Source: Cudoniella acicularis
Lineage: Eukaryota; Ascomycota; Leotiomycetes; Helotiales; Helotiaceae
Direction: 5' to 3'
Assembly: GCA_013054445.1 (NCBI GenBank)
Contig: JAAMPI010000040.1
Coordinates: 20,878 to 84,877 of the forward strand
DNA length: 64,000 nt
Positions 1-12,564 of the stretch are shown one piece after another (position 1 is the stretch's first letter; every line of letters starts with the position of its first letter). Made by a program: the position numbers and the translations under genes. The notes beneath the pieces are model-generated. The model had not been told where the DNA came from, searched no databases, and was given only the letters and a program-made list of their open reading frames with translations.

Positions 1-1274
1 ATTCTCGGACGCCAAGTGCTACGTCGATGGCTAGTCAGATTGACCAACGAAATGGACCGAGATCCGCTATTGACGGAGGCCACAGTGTAGCTATGAAGAA
101 GAGTATGAAATTCGCGCACTCATTTGCAAGTAATGGCCAGGATTCTACCACTGGAGACGATGATGGGAAAGGAACAGCGCGAAGTAATATGGGTACAGGT
201 AGAGGAACAACGCATCACCACCACATTGGCCGCTGGGGTCGTAATGGTGGAAATGGTCATGCATCGCTCTTTGATAACGAATCTCCTTTTCCTAATGCAG
301 CAAAATCAAAATTCTCCGGAAGTGCTTCTAAGCAGTCATCACAACCTACAAGCCCGAGATTATCGAATTCTAGAATGAGTGGAAATGGAAAGAGATCATC
401 CCCAATAACAGCAGGGTACGATTTGGATGAAGCGGCCGATGACGAACGTACACCGCTCATATCGAGTGTTCGTTCAGGCAGATCTGGTCGAGGTCGGCGG
501 CCGTTGGGGTCGTCCATGCGGCAATTGGAACACCAAGCTTCGAGGGAAAATCGGTCATTCTTGGCCCGATTTGCAGGTTGCCTAGTTTTATCTTTCATGA
601 TCGTTCTAGTTTTCCTCGGGGCGATTGGATTCATGTTTGCGACGACTCAACCCCTGACCAATGTTAACGTTTTGGCGCTGAAGAACGTTCTTGCAAGCGA
701 GCAGGATGTTATCTTCGACATGAAAGTCGAGGCAAAAAATCCGAACATCGTGGCCGTCACCGTCGAAATGGCCGACATGGTTATCTTTGCAAAATCGAAA
801 TATGCTGGCACGGACTCTGAATGGTGGAGTAAACCGCACCCGGGCGACAAGATATTCAGCCGAAGGGGGCTGTATAAGAAGCGCGACGATGATCCTCAAG
901 ACCCACCACTGAATGATGACCCTAATACAAATCCAAACCTGGAAATTGGACATGTCTATAAACTCGACAGCCCTCTTACTTTCGAAGGATCTCCTTTCAA
1001 TCACGCCAAAAGCGAATCTATTGGCCAAATCCGAGTCAATCATCCGGGCAACAAGACTATCCCAGCTGGAAGTGAAAGATGGGGCCGTGTACTCCAGCAC
1101 GAATTTGACCTTATTATACGAGGCACATTGAAATACACTCTCCCACTAAGCCAGCGAGTTAGGAGTATTTCTGTGGAAGGACGAGTGGCAGTTAAACCAA
1201 ACGCCGCAGATCAGGACCCGGACACTGTGCATATAATTACCGGCCTCTCTGCTGGCGAAATACAAAGTGGTTAG
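1..1274 (+). CDS. VAC7: Vac7-like vacuolar membrane protein (5' end outside window)
   Basis: In budding yeast Vac7 is a vacuolar membrane activator of the Fab1 PI3P 5-kinase complex that makes PI(3,5)P2. The frame is open to base 1, so the ATG at 27 is probably internal and the N-terminus is missing; family members are much longer than the ~420 residues seen. The visible part starts with a Ser/Gly/His-rich disordered stretch, including a four-His run. Counting from the ATG at 27, one strong transmembrane helix lies at about residues 180-206 (FLARFAGCLVLSFMIVLVF...). The lumenal domain opens with TTQPLTNVNVLALKNVLAS and VEAKNPN, the conserved Vac7 C-terminal core. An acidic insert (RDDDPQDPPLNDDP) interrupts that core. 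The single-pass, C-terminal lumenal layout matches the family. No intron is needed. The family call is confident; the full-length model cannot be judged. Confidence 0.85.
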   Translation, partial: SRTPSATSMASQIDQRNGPRSAIDGGHSVAMKKSMKFAHSFASNGQDSTTGDDDGKGTARSNMGTGRGTTHHHHIGRWGRNGGNGHASLFDNESPFPNAAKSKFSGSASKQSSQPTSPRLSNSRMSGNGKRSSPITAGYDLDEAADDERTPLISSVRSGRSGRGRRPLGSSMRQLEHQASRENRSFLARFAGCLVLSFMIVLVFLGAIGFMFATTQPLTNVNVLALKNVLASEQDVIFDMKVEAKNPNIVAVTVEMADMVIFAKSKYAGTDSEWWSKPHPGDKIFSRRGLYKKRDDDPQDPPLNDDPNTNPNLEIGHVYKLDSPLTFEGSPFNHAKSESIGQIRVNHPGNKTIPAGSERWGRVLQHEFDLIIRGTLKYTLPLSQRVRSISVEGRVAVKPNAADQDPDTVHIITGLSAGEIQSG

Positions 1275-3213
1275 CAATACCACAAGAAAACATTTCATTT
1301 GTCGAGATCTTGATTCAGTCCTGTACATTGAGCGGGCGCGCAGGGATACTTGGTTTTCATATCGTGCATGGACAAAGAAAGAGGCGCAATTGCTTGCTTA
1401 TTACAGTCGGGAGAAAAGATACATCAGTAGCTTTTCAGGATGGACGAGCACACCTCATTTGTTTTGTTGGACAAAATCAAAAGTCTCGAGCATGAAAGAA
1501 TCTGCTCTTCGGGTGTTTTTTTCCTTTCTCTCATCTGCGTTTTCCTTTTGTTACACTGTATTGGGATCCGGGATTGGCTTTTGATTTGATTTTTTTTCAC
1601 CCCGGGCAAACGGCGAACAAACTACAATATAGACGGGTAAGAACATTAAACTTAGGAAAAATGGGCATATTCCCGCAAAAGGGCGAGCAGTCGTCGAGAG
1701 GGAGGGAAACATAAGAGATACCCTTTGTTAACGGCTGATTTTTGATATGACTTTGATTTGATTGGCGGTGTGGTCTGGGCTGGGCTGGGCTGGGGTATTG
1801 CATAAAGAGGGGTCCTACTGAGGGGACGAATGAACAGAGACAGACAGACAGACAGACAAATCGCATGTAGAGTAGGCAATGAAATGAAATGGAATGGATT
1901 GTGGGTGGGGGAGGTGAAGAGAAGAGGATGATGAAGAGATATGTACAAATCAAAGTGGAAATGGAAATGGAAATTCGATGAAGAGAGTTTACCTACTTTG
2001 GTGGGTGGTTGGAGGACTTATTTAGGCTTGGCTATAAAGTTAGTAAGCGTCAGGAGCTCTACTCTTTAGAGAGAAGAAAACTTGAATGAATGAGTTTCTG
2101 ACTGTTTTCTTGAAAATAACTTGTGAGCGCTTCTTTCACTATAATCTTGGAGATTGGCTTTTGTCTCTCTATACTCTAGTAAGTAGGGACTCGGTCACTC
2201 GGGAAAGAGACGTGTTTTTCCTTTGCTGTTTTTTCAAATCTTCATAAGGGTGTTTGTTTGCTTCAGATGCGGGGATGCTCTTCTAAGTTCTAGTCTTGCG
2301 GAATTAAGAGAGTTAGCGAGTTGGTGGGTGGGGGGTGAGTGCTGAGCTGAGCTGAGTAGCTTAAGTCGGTCGGTCGGTTGGTTACCTAAGTGGGTGGAGA
2401 ATAAGGGAGGGGAAGGTAAGGCAAGACTCTTGTTTCCTTTAGAGAAACGCATCTATTACGTTGCTTGTTTCGTTGGGCTTACTTCGCTGGTCTGTGACGA
2501 AGTTGAGTGAGATGAGATAGATGGCTTTGCTATTCATGTTTATTATTTATTATTTATCTCGCTTTTCAATCCTGCCTTGTTATTGTGAAGTTGAGAAATC
2601 TTTTCTTAAATTTGGATGGATGAAATTTTGGTTAAAAGCGGAGGAGGCGGAAGAGTTTGGTATATGTATATATGTATGTTAGATGATTGCGTAAATATAG
2701 TGTGGAAAGGGTGGGTACTGGGTGGTGGTGTTTTTGGTTATTTGGGAAGGGGAGGAAGAGCAATGGGTGCCTTTTTTTTTTATAGATATGTGATGACTCG
2801 AAAGGCTTGCTTGGAATGCTGGAACATGCAAAGATTGGGGTTTTCTTTCTGCAGATCACATCAGAGAATCTTTAGTACATTTGGAGTTTCTTATGTATGT
2901 TGTTTGGCTCATATTCATTCATCCTGCTTGAGCGCATAAAGGCTATCCATTACCGCGAATCCGAGCTACCTTTGGTCTTTTCCCAGATTGAATTTGATGT
3001 TCAGCTGATCATGGTTGCTATTTCCGTATTCTATCGCAAAAGCATTCTTCATGTGCCGTATCCCATGCGTCATAGCCGTGCCTTCAAAATAGATGGCGAA
3101 TTTCAGGGACCAAATCCTCAGTGGAATCGCGTGGAGTATCTCAGAGAATGTTGTACATCGTCAAGAACTATGGCCGATCATTATCGTAAGTCGAATGATT
3201 TCAATGTCCCAAG
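1275..3213. other. Intergenic / 3' UTR, repeat-rich, no gene seen
   Basis: The 1.9 kb between VAC7 and the 3' end of SUB1 carries many short low-complexity runs: GGGCT units near 1776-1795, GACA units near 1838-1857, GAGCT and GGTC units near 2336-2375, ATTT units near 2535-2560 and a T10 near 2773. Open frames here are short, lack recognisable protein sequence and overlap these runs. It probably holds two 3' UTRs in convergent orientation. Confidence 0.6.
1776..1858. repeat. Short tandem repeats (GGGCT)n and (GACA)n
   Basis: Three to four consecutive GGGCT units lie near 1776-1795. About five GACA units follow at 1838-1857. Both are simple microsatellites downstream of VAC7. Confidence 0.8.
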
Positions 3214-3773
3214 TCATTCCTCTTCGTCGCTTGTAGCATCGATGTTTGTCTTCGTCTCCTTCTTGGCCTTGACCCTCTTCTTTGGCTTTGCTTCCTCCTC
3301 AGATTGGTCTTCATCCATCGCATCCTCGAATGCTATACCCGCCAATTTTAAACTCGAGTTGATAGCAGGGACAGCTGCAGCTAGAGCCGTGTATTGCTCA
3401 ACCGTAAGAGAGATACCCTGACCAATCCGTTAGTACCTTTCGGCAACTCTCACACAGAAGACAAACCTTCTTGCCTGGCAGATACTCTCCATCCTTCTCG
3501 TAGTACTCTCGGATGTTGATGAGCTTCTTTCCTTTGAAATCGGTTATCTCTACACGGCGCGGGTTGCGACCAGTTGAAAGCTGATAAAGTCAAGGGGGCG
3601 TCTTGAGTAAGGTAATATGAACTTACCTCCCAAAAATTGTTTTCAGCTTTGGGCGCTGCGGCCTTCTTCGCTTTCTTATTAGTTTTAGGGGCCTTTCCAT
3701 CGTCGTTTGAGACGAAACCACCGTCAGAATCGTAGTCATCCTCCTGGTCGCGAGCGCGTTTGCCTTTTGCCAT
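3214..3773 (-). CDS. SUB1: PC4/Sub1 transcriptional coactivator
   Basis: A single-stranded-DNA-binding coactivator of RNA polymerase II (PC4 p15 family) acting in the nucleus. The model is three exons, 3773-3627, 3580-3467 and 3417-3214, giving 154 residues. Both introns (46 and 49 nt) are GT-AG and phase 0. The N-terminus is short, lysine-rich and acidic (MAKGKRARDQEDDYDSDGGF), a plausible nuclear signal and phospho-acidic segment. Residues ~46-110 form the PC4 core: FWE, then the basic strand GRNPRRVEITDFKGKKLINI, then REYYEKDGEYLPGKKGISL. The tail is acidic, then lysine-rich, then acidic, as in fungal Sub1. It is convergent with VAC7 and divergent from the PXA-PX gene (515 bp between start codons). 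Everything expected is present and intact. Confidence 0.93.
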
Positions 3774-4288
3774 TTTGATGATGTTGGGATGAATTAAATG
3801 AGAAGGGAGAAAGCTTTCGAGTAAATCGATGGTGATGAAGTATAAGCGTTGAATGCTTTCAAGTTTGTTTGCGGATTGTCAAGCTTCTGTTTGTTTGTGA
3901 AGTTGTGACGAAATGGAGAGCTTGGGGAACGCGCACGATAACGCGGTTGCGCGCAGGGATCACTACAGGCCCCAGCAGCCTCCTAATCTAACCGGAAGAG
4001 GCTAGATGTGGGAACATTAAATGCTTATTCTATTAAAAGCATGAGCCAGTGAAGTTTCCCAAAGTACTCCTCCGTACGCGTGCAGGGACTCGGTGTTGTA
4101 ATGGGTCGCGAATTGCGGAGACTTGTCATACGAAACACCTACTTCGTAACTATCACCACCTCTCCTCTATTCAATCTATACAGAACTCCAGCCGAATCCC
4201 CATTTATGCATCAAGGATCGTCTCTTCGATAGAAGCTCCAATAATTAGCCGTCGTTCTCAGCATGCGCCAGCCGCACACTCCATCGCC
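3774..4288. promoter_or_regulatory. Divergent intergenic region, SUB1 / PXA-PX gene
   Basis: This 515-bp spacer between two divergent start codons should contain both promoters. A GC-rich, partly self-complementary stretch (GCGCACGATAACGCGGTTGC) lies near 3931-3950. A reading frame runs from ~4049 into the downstream gene, but its first codon there is GTG, so I treat it as 5' UTR. Confidence 0.5.
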
Positions 4289-7200
4289 ATGAACGGAACA
4301 GGTGGAGATTCGATCCCCAACGATGGGCTTCGTGCCGTCGCAAAGCAAGCCGCATCTTCGAATATAACCACACCGACTGATCCCTCTCCGAACACAGAAG
4401 ATCTAGTTACGCGGCTACTGCACTTCCTATCGACAGCTTCGACAGAAACAATTGGCGGGATTGCCGTTGGACTCGCGGCGTGTACATATCTCGTTCTGGG
4501 GAAAATAGGCTTGGTTTTAATCGGTGCAGTGGGAGGAGTGATTTTGCATGCAACATGGGAGGGCCAAAGCCCTTTGGCAGGTACGGTCGAGGATATCAGG
4601 AGGGAAAAAGGATTGGATGTGGTAAAACGACTTCTGGATTTAAGAGAGCTTCAAATACGAGATGAAGGGGAAGAGAAGGGCCAAATTGTCGCGACCGACT
4701 TCGAAGGCTTCTTGCCAGAAACGGAGACAGCTCTCAATGAGCTAGTCGATGCAGTTATCCGAGACTACGTGAAGTGGTGGTATAGTCCTATCATTCCGAA
4801 GGACCTATTTTTCCCGGCAGCATCTCGTCAGACGCTTACGAAATTCATAATTGCAATTTCTCAACATCTATCTCGCAAGAGGCCAGCAGATACCTTCCTC
4901 GATTTTCTTACGAACTCTTCGTCCATCGTCATAGTATTTCTCAACGAATTGTGCAGCGCTTTATCTCCAACACAAGGCACAAACGTTCCAGCCGCCGAAG
5001 CAGTATATACATATTTATCTGCAAATCCCGAGTCGAATTTAGCGAATGTTTTGAATGAAAAGCAACAGACCAAAAAGTTTAAAATGATTGCGGATGATGT
5101 TTTACAAAACTTCCTGGAGAAGCCAGCATACGATTGTGATCCGGCGAGAGTTTTCTTGAGAGAGATTTTTGCGGGAATTGTACTAGAAATGACACTGAAG
5201 AGCTGTTCAAAACCTGAATGGCTCAATGGCTGGATCGTGTACCTATTGGAAGAAGGTGAGCCAGACATTAGTCAGGCTATCGATGCGGGAGTAGGCACCG
5301 ATCTCAGTAGTCCATTCCACGACTTGGACGGGAATGTGGGCAATATCGGTCTTGCAAAGACCTCTGGATCGCAAATAGAAGCACAAGCACAAGAATTCAA
5401 GAAGCATAAGAAGCGATTAAGCAAGGCGGAGGAAGCTATGGAGGAAGCAATGCAAGAGGCAAGAAGACTTTCACAACTCATTGCAGAGGAAGAAGCAAAA
5501 AATGCTCAAAGTCAAGCAAAGCCTGTGGATGAGGTACCGGAAGCTTTGACGGCTCCGGTTGAACAAGATACCCAGAATATGGCATTAGAAACGAACCAAC
5601 GGAGCAACGGCACAGTGGTAAAGGAACAGCTCAATGACACCACTCCTGTGCTTCCAATTCCTGCTAGTAAGATCGAGTCTCCCGTTTCCTCCCCAGCCGG
5701 TACAGGAGGCTGCACCGCCGCAAACCCAGCATGTTCCCTTTACCAGTTTCGATCAAATTGTCCCAGCTATTCCCCTGGCTTTGACGGAAGAGCCGCGTCC
5801 TCGAAGAAAAACTGTCTCTTTAACACTTCTTAACGCGAACATTATCATCCACGATGACTCGATGGCATCCGATAAGGGCAAGATTCGAAGCAAGCCTACC
5901 GGTGATTATTTGGTGCAAATTGAGCCAGCATCTTCGGATTTCCCAGGGTGGATGATAATGAGAAGATACCCGGACTTTGAAAAATTGCACGAGGTTTTAC
6001 GTCGAATTGCACAGATCTCTGGTGTCGCTGCCTTCACAGAACAGCATAATGCGCTTCCCAACTGGAAAGAGCACACGAAGAGTTCTCTCCGTGGCGAGCT
6101 TGAGAGATATCTGAGAGAAGCGTGTTGGCACCAATCTCTAGCAGAAAGCGAAGGCATGAAGAGATTCCTAGAGAAAGATCAGGGGCAATCAATGTCAGGG
6201 TCTGGGATAAAAAATAGCTTCAATGGCATTCCCAACGCTTTTGAGTCAATGGGTAAGGGAATGCTAGATGTGCTCGCAAATGCTCCCAAAGGTGTTGCTG
6301 AAGGCGGGAAAGCGATTGGGGGAGGTATTACAGGCGTCTTCACGAATATTGGTAACCTTGGACAGAAAAGGACAAACACAAATGGCAGCTCAGGGAATGT
6401 CTCTATGCATACTGCAGGCAGAGCCTCGACTTCAACACTACCGAGGATGGACAGTACAAATTCGATAATGAGCAACCGCAAGGCGAGAGCCAGTGAAGAC
6501 AGCTTGCGAGCAGTCCCTGTAGTTCAAACACAACCTGCAAAAGTACCACCGATGGAACGGAGACCTAGCTATGCTTCCATTGCAGAAGCCGACAACGAGC
6601 CTGAGCGACGAAATTCGGCCTCTGCGAGGTCATCAATGAGTGGTAGGAGAAGTGCACCACCCAGCAGAGATCCAAGTAGGGCCCCGCCATCAAGGAGAGG
6701 AACCCCGCTTTCCTCGCCAACACAAGCAATCGGTGAAATGAGGCTTCCTCCTCCACCAAGTTCCATTCACGAGAATTATTCTCCTCCGGCGGAAGAATCA
6801 GAGACTACATCTGCGAGTCGGACATCGACAAGCACAGCGCCACCGAGCCGCCCATCTACAAGTACGGCGCCTTCGCAACCATCACCTGGGCGACCATCTA
6901 TATCTACCCCAAGAAGATCCTCTGTCCAAGTCAATCAAACTTCGCCTCGCAAAATTCGGAAAGAGCCAACGCCGCTCACAGAAGCGGAAACTCGAGTAGC
7001 TGTCGAACTCATGTTCGCAGTCATTAGTGAGCTTTACACTCTCTCTTCGGCATGGAAGTTTCGGAGAACCTTACTTAATGCTGCAAAAACATTTCTCCTG
7101 CGACCTGGCAACCCATCCTTATCCTCGATCCAGTCACTAATCCAGGACTCAGTCATCGCGTCTAACACTTCTGATGCCGGCATTGCTGCTCATCTTCGGA

Positions 7201-7466
7201 AATTACGCGCAAATACCATGCCGACCGAAGAAGAGCTCAAAACATGGCCAGCAGAGATGTCCTCGGAAGAGAAGGAAAGGCTGCGACTCAAAGCTCGAAA
7301 GCTGCTCGTCGAAAGAGGTGTGCCGGCAGCTTTGACTGGCGTTATGGGCCAGGCTGCTACTGGAGAGGCTATGGGACGAGTCTTCGACTGCTTGCAGATT
7401 GAAGAGGTCAATCGAGGGCTAATGTTCGGGATGTTACTCCAATGCGTGCGGGCGGTTACTCATTAG
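4289..7466 (+). CDS. Membrane-anchored PXA-PX-nexin_C domain protein (Mdm1-type sorting nexin)
   Basis: Proteins with this layout (yeast Mdm1, animal SNX13/14/25) tether ER to vacuole/endosome and bind phosphoinositides through PX. The model is 4289-5617 joined to 5697-7466, ~1032 residues. The intron (79 nt, GTAAAG...CCCAG) is needed to change frame; an acceptor at 5705 also keeps frame. The start is the first ATG in frame (sequence TCGCCATGAAC); the upstream extension begins with GTG. Order of domains: a double hydrophobic stretch at ~residues 50-85 (likely ER hairpin), PXA domain with the conserved RDYVKWWYSPI at ~155-165, a coiled coil rich in E/A/K near 370-410, PX domain (RRYPDFEKLHEVLRR, PNWK), a long Ser/Pro-rich disordered linker, and a C-terminal nexin_C domain. 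PX basic residues are present. Orthology to Mdm1 rather than a paralogue is not certain. Confidence 0.88.
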
Positions 7467-7850
7467 ATGGGTAGACGGTAGATAGGTAGAAGGGTAAATG
7501 GGGTTGGTATTGGGAAATGATATCCGGGATTGGAGTTTCAAGTTGCACATTTTTTTCTTGGGATGAGGACTGACGATAATCAAACTGTACAACATGTATA
7601 ATAGAGGCAACTGGCACATATGAGGGATATTTGATGCATAGAATAAGGCTTTGTCTTTTGGCTTAGCTATGATCTTTTAATTGGCGGAATAATTCTATTG
7701 ATGCTTGCTGGCAATGTCTTTGACATGCTTTCGTTTGCTGCCGTCTCCTTGGAACCCGTACTTGCTTGCGGTTCTACGGTTTCGCTCGTTTTCAAGATTT
7801 TAGATATGTTTGAAAACTTTCAAAACTCAACAAGGGTTGAGCATATCAAC
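7467..7850. other. Convergent 3' spacer, no gene seen
   Basis: A 384-bp AT-rich spacer between the 3' ends of the PXA-PX gene and 5-oxoprolinase. It probably holds both 3' UTRs and polyadenylation sites. A plus-strand open frame starting here runs antisense across the oxoprolinase 3' exon and is not supported. Confidence 0.6.
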
Positions 7851-10800
7851 CTATGCCTGAAGAGCAGTCTCCTCGCGGCTAGCATGACTTCCACCCCTCC
7901 AACTATGCTTAGGATCCCGAGTCTTCTCCTTCAACTTCTTCTCATCCCCAACCTTCCCCCAACCACCACCACCAGGCGTGCAAATAATGATCCTCTCACC
8001 CGCCTTCATAGCAGCTGTATTCTTCCCTCCCAAATTAATGCGTCTTTCTTCAAAGACCGCATCCTCAATCACCCCATCCGACCCATTCAACATCTTATCC
8101 GACCTCTCCGGATTACTCGTCTCCACATTCCTCACCCAGATATTCAGCCCACATTGTGCGTCTTCTCCCCCCGCCAAACCGTATGGATGGTAAACTCTCC
8201 GCTCGCTCAAAATCGATACCTGGACTGGGATTTTGAACTCGATATCACGGATTACGCCATTCCCGCCTTGATATTTTCCTTTCCCGCCCGAGCCGGCTCG
8301 GAGAGAGAATTCACGCAGGATAACGGGATAGCGGCGCTCGAAGACTTCTGCATCTGTGATCCGCGTGTTCGTCATATGCGTGTGCACGCCATTCGTGCCA
8401 TCCCAGTCTTTGCCGGCTCCGCTTCCGCCAGCAATCGTCTCATAGTAGCCGAAACCCCTTGTTTCCTTTTCGCCTTCGACATTGCCGCCGAAGCCGAAGG
8501 TTAGGTTGTTGCAGTCGCCTTGGCTGGCGGCACAGGCTTGGAAGGCTTTGAGGATGACGTCCGTGACGCGCTGCGAGGTGAGGACGTTACCCCCTACGAC
8601 GGCGGCTTTGTCGGAGGGGGAGAGAAAGGATTTGGGTGGGATGAGGACTTTGATGGGTTTGAGGCAGCCTTGGTTGAGGGGGATGTCTTCGGAGATGAGG
8701 CAGCGGAGGCAGTAGATTATGGCGCTGTAGGTTACGGCTTGGGGTGCGTTTGTGTTTCCTGTTAATGTTAGTTCAAGTGTAGGGTTGGGAAGTGAGTTTT
8801 GAATGCATACCGTATACTTCGGGTCCTGTGCCGTTGAAATCGAAGACGGCCTCACCTTTTTCGGAATCAATTGTGACTTTCAACTTGATAGGACTTCCGT
8901 CGTCCATATAGTCCACTGCTGAGAGATCTTGGCCTTCAAAGCGTTTGCTGACCTCCTTTAGAAGGCTTCGGACACTTAATTCGGCATTATTTTGAATGTT
9001 AACCATGTAGAAGTTCACTACTTCTTCACCATACTCCTCAATGAGTGTTGAAATGAGGTTTATACCCTTCATATTGCTCGAGATTTGAGCTTTCAGATCA
9101 GAAATATTGTCGGCGAGACATCTTGTTCCACTGCAGCCTTGGTATTTGGCAGGTTCCTTCAGAAGAAGTTCAGTGATTCGTTCCTCGTTGAATTTCCCTG
9201 CGCTGACGAGTTTCTCTGATTTGATAGCAGCGCCTTCTTGGAACAGTTCTCGAGAGTGAGGAGGCATGCTTCCTGGTAATATCCCACCAATATCGGCATG
9301 GTGAGCTCTTGAAGCTACATAGAACAAAATCTTGTCTCCGGATTCGTTGAATGCAGGGGTGATAACAGTGATATCGGGAAGATGAGTTCCTCCAAATTCT
9401 GGATGGTTGGAAACGATAACATCCCCTTTTACCAGTTTTCCGCGCCATATTTCGGCTTGCCGTTTCACACAAGTTGACATGGAACCCAAGTGCACTGGGA
9501 GATGCGGTGCATTCGCAACGAGTCCTCCCGCTGAATCGAATAGTGCGCAGGAATAGTCGAGTCGCTCCTTAACATTGGTGCTCACGCTAGTCTTTTGCAA
9601 GGCTCTGCCCATCTGCTCCGCAATGGCCATAAATCGATGAGCAAAAATGCTCAGCATGATTGGATCGACTTCTTTGGTCGTGTCGGGTTTCGATCTCCAG
9701 GAATTAGCAATTACAATAAGCACAAGGAAGTTATCACCTACGAATCGTTGAGATCTTTTTCTCCAATGTTTATGACAACATGAGTTTCCAAGATTAATGC
9801 CGTCGCTCCGGGAGTGACAACGATAGTTTGAGTTCCGTCTGCTAAAATCGCTGGTCCATTAATCTTGTCACCAACTTCAAGGTCTTCAAGTTTAAAAATG
9901 GGGGTATCATGCCGACTGCCATTGAAAAAGACTTTGGAACGCTTGTGTTCCTTATCTCCCGACTTGACATCTCGAGGCTTGAGCTCTTTCAGTTGTTGGT
10001 CAACGGTCTTGCCAAGCCCTTCAAAACTCTTTCCGATGCCACGGACTCGCACATCATCTACGATGATATCGCGATCAGGAAGTGCGAATCCAAATTCTTG
10101 TTGATGTTGTTTGACGAAAGCTTTTCCAAATGCCCAATCGTCACCATCAAACTCTTTCTCGACATCTTGCTTTTCTGGCTTGACAACCATTAAGGCAGAT
10201 TCTGTACCTCGATAGCGCATGTTCAAATATTCTTCGTAAACAATGGAGCTGTCTTCAAACCCTTGTTCCTGGAGGGCTTTTCTGGACTTCCCCTTGAGCT
10301 CATCGACTTTCTTCTTCAAAGTTTGTTTCACATCCCCATCCTCTGCCCAAACTTTTGAGTCGGGCTCTTGTCGCTCATCGACAATATCTGCTAGTGCCAT
10401 GCCATAGGCAGATAGCACGGAAGAGTATCGATGCACAAGGATTTGACGAATCCCAAGACTCTCTGCAATAGCAACCGCATGTTGGCCACCAGCGCCCCCG
10501 AAGGTTGCCAGGCGATGCTTCGAAGTATCATGGCCTTTAGCTTCTGTGAGGGATCGAATTGGTCTCGTCATTGTCTCGTTGGCAACAGTCAAGAACCCAT
10601 AGGCTACTTCGTCTGCGCTCATATTCTTGCCACTCTCCTTGTTGACCTGATCCGTAAGCTCCTTCAAAAGCTTCTCACTTGCTTGCACATCAAGACCTTC
10701 ATCTTCGTTCTTCCCAAATATCTTTGGAAAAAAGTCTGGAAGTAGACGACCGAGGAACAAATTTGCATCAGTGACAGTTGCTGAGCCACCTTTTCGATAG

Positions 10801-12236
10801 CATGCGGGACCAGGATGTGCGCCAGCAGACTCGGGCCCAACGACGAACAGTCCATTTCTGAAGAACAAGCGGGATCCACCACCCGCGGCAACTGTGTTGA
10901 TATCCAATTGAGGGGATTGTATGGTTACTCCAGCCGTGGTGGTTTCAAACACATGTTCATATCTTCCAGAGCCATATCTTGAAACATCAGTCGAAGTACC
11001 ACCCATATCGAATCCGATAACAGGTGTTTTCGTCTTGGAATCGTAGGATGTGAGGGCATAGCCAACAACTCCTCCTGCCGGACCTGAAAGGATGGCCTTT
11101 AAGCCGGAGAACTTGTCTACATCAACCAAGCCGCCATCGCTTTGCATAAACTCGCACCGAGCCCCTTTTGTGCCACTTTCCTTTTTGACACTTTCAGTAC
11201 CCAGACCCCCTTCAAAGCCTTTCTGAAAACCTGCGATGTATTTTTTGATCGCTGGAGTGAGATATGCATCTGCACACGCGGATGTTGCTCTTGGAACCAG
11301 CTTGATCATTGGCATGAGCTTATGGCTGAGGGATACATGTTGAAAGCCGATATCTCGAGCTATTCGACCCACTAGGCCTTCGTGGTCTGGAAAGGTATAT
11401 CCATGCATCAGGCAAACGGCAATGCTTTTGATGCCTCGATCATAGGCTTCTTGTAACTGCTTCCGAATTATATCTTCGTCTGGCCTCCGTAGAATCCGAA
11501 CTGCTTCAGAGGAGAGACCTTTCACCAAATCTCCTTGCTCGCCGCCATTTCTTGAATCACGTGGTTTGACTTCGGTGATATTTCGCTCTGGATCTTCCGC
11601 ATAATCTTCAAGTGTGACTCTCTCATCAATCTCAAAGACAGACTCGTAGAGAACATCCGGTTTTTTTATGGCAAGATCAAAGATATGTGGCCTTGATTGA
11701 TTACCGATCTCAAGGCAATCCTTGAAACCTTTCGTCACAACCATAACAATTCTCTCCCCCTTTCGTTCTAGCAAGGCGTTCGTGGCAACCGTGGTACCCA
11801 TTCGTATTGATTCGATTTTAGACGTATCCAATGCTTCACCACGTGGAATTTCCTTTCCGAGGAATTTGGACATGAGCCGTCTGATACCTTCTAGTGGAGC
11901 ATCTTCATAATTTGAAGGGTCTTCGGACAGAAGCTTGATAATAACGTCATCTTCCATGCGTCCAGTTCCAGGATTGCCAACACAATCGGTGAATGTTCCA
12001 CCTCTCTAGAAACACGGTTAGTGTGACATATTCTCATAATGATGGCAAACAGGAAAATGTTAAGGAATATTGAGTATGGATGTTACTGGCCCTTAAATTG
12101 CCCTCAAATTGAAAAGTTAAATTATAAGAGAAGGGTCGGTTATAGCGGTACAAGAAGATATTTTAAAGAACTGAGAAATCGATATACTCACGTCGATAGC
12201 TATCCGAATGCCTCGCTGGCTCTTTTGAGAGCCCAT
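7851..12236 (-). CDS. OXP1: 5-oxoprolinase (ATP-hydrolysing)
   Basis: Converts 5-oxo-L-proline to L-glutamate with ATP hydrolysis, closing glutathione salvage in the cytosol. The model is four exons, 12236-12192, 12005-9742, 9694-8811 and 8758-7851, 1366 residues, the usual length of the eukaryotic enzyme. The introns are 186, 47 and 52 nt. The 15-codon first exon encodes [15 protein letters not shown] and splices exactly into [10 protein letters not shown], the hydantoinase-A nucleotide-binding start, which strongly supports it. The HyuA half continues with [31 protein letters not shown] and the glycine-rich [13 protein letters not shown] block. The HyuB half has [34 protein letters not shown] and, near the end, CTPGGGGWG. 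The acceptor of the 47-nt intron is GAG, weaker than usual. No lesion is visible. Confidence 0.95.
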
Positions 12237-12564
12237 TTTTGTTGGTGTCGAGCGCTTTAGATCTTGGTGAGAATTTTGTAAATTGAAGCACCAAGTAATC
12301 TCTGTCTAGATTCATCAATCAAAATGCTCAAAGACCGCACTATAAGAGTTAATAGATTTTGGAATGACGGAGTTGATCCGCCGGCGTGATTCTCTCAGGT
12401 TCCTACCGCCTGGCAGAAATGCCGAGAACGGACTGACAGAGGTGGGATGCTCTCGCACGTGATTCGCTGACCCACTCTCATATACGCACAGGAAGTCGAA
12501 GTCCGTGTAACCTATCAACGAAAGCCTCTGTCAGCTATCTCGGAAATCGTTATAAATTAGAAAG

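Noticed and set aside
2616..2939. 107-codon Gly/Cys-rich frame near 2.7 kb
   Set aside because: It is made from low-complexity G- and T-rich runs and has no protein-like conservation pattern.
4049..4288. 80-codon N-terminal extension of the PXA-PX protein
   Set aside because: It begins with GTG, has no domain, and a good ATG lies at 4289 just before the membrane segment.
7698..8504. 268-codon plus-strand frame
   Set aside because: It is antisense to the last exon of 5-oxoprolinase, which is clearly coding on the minus strand.
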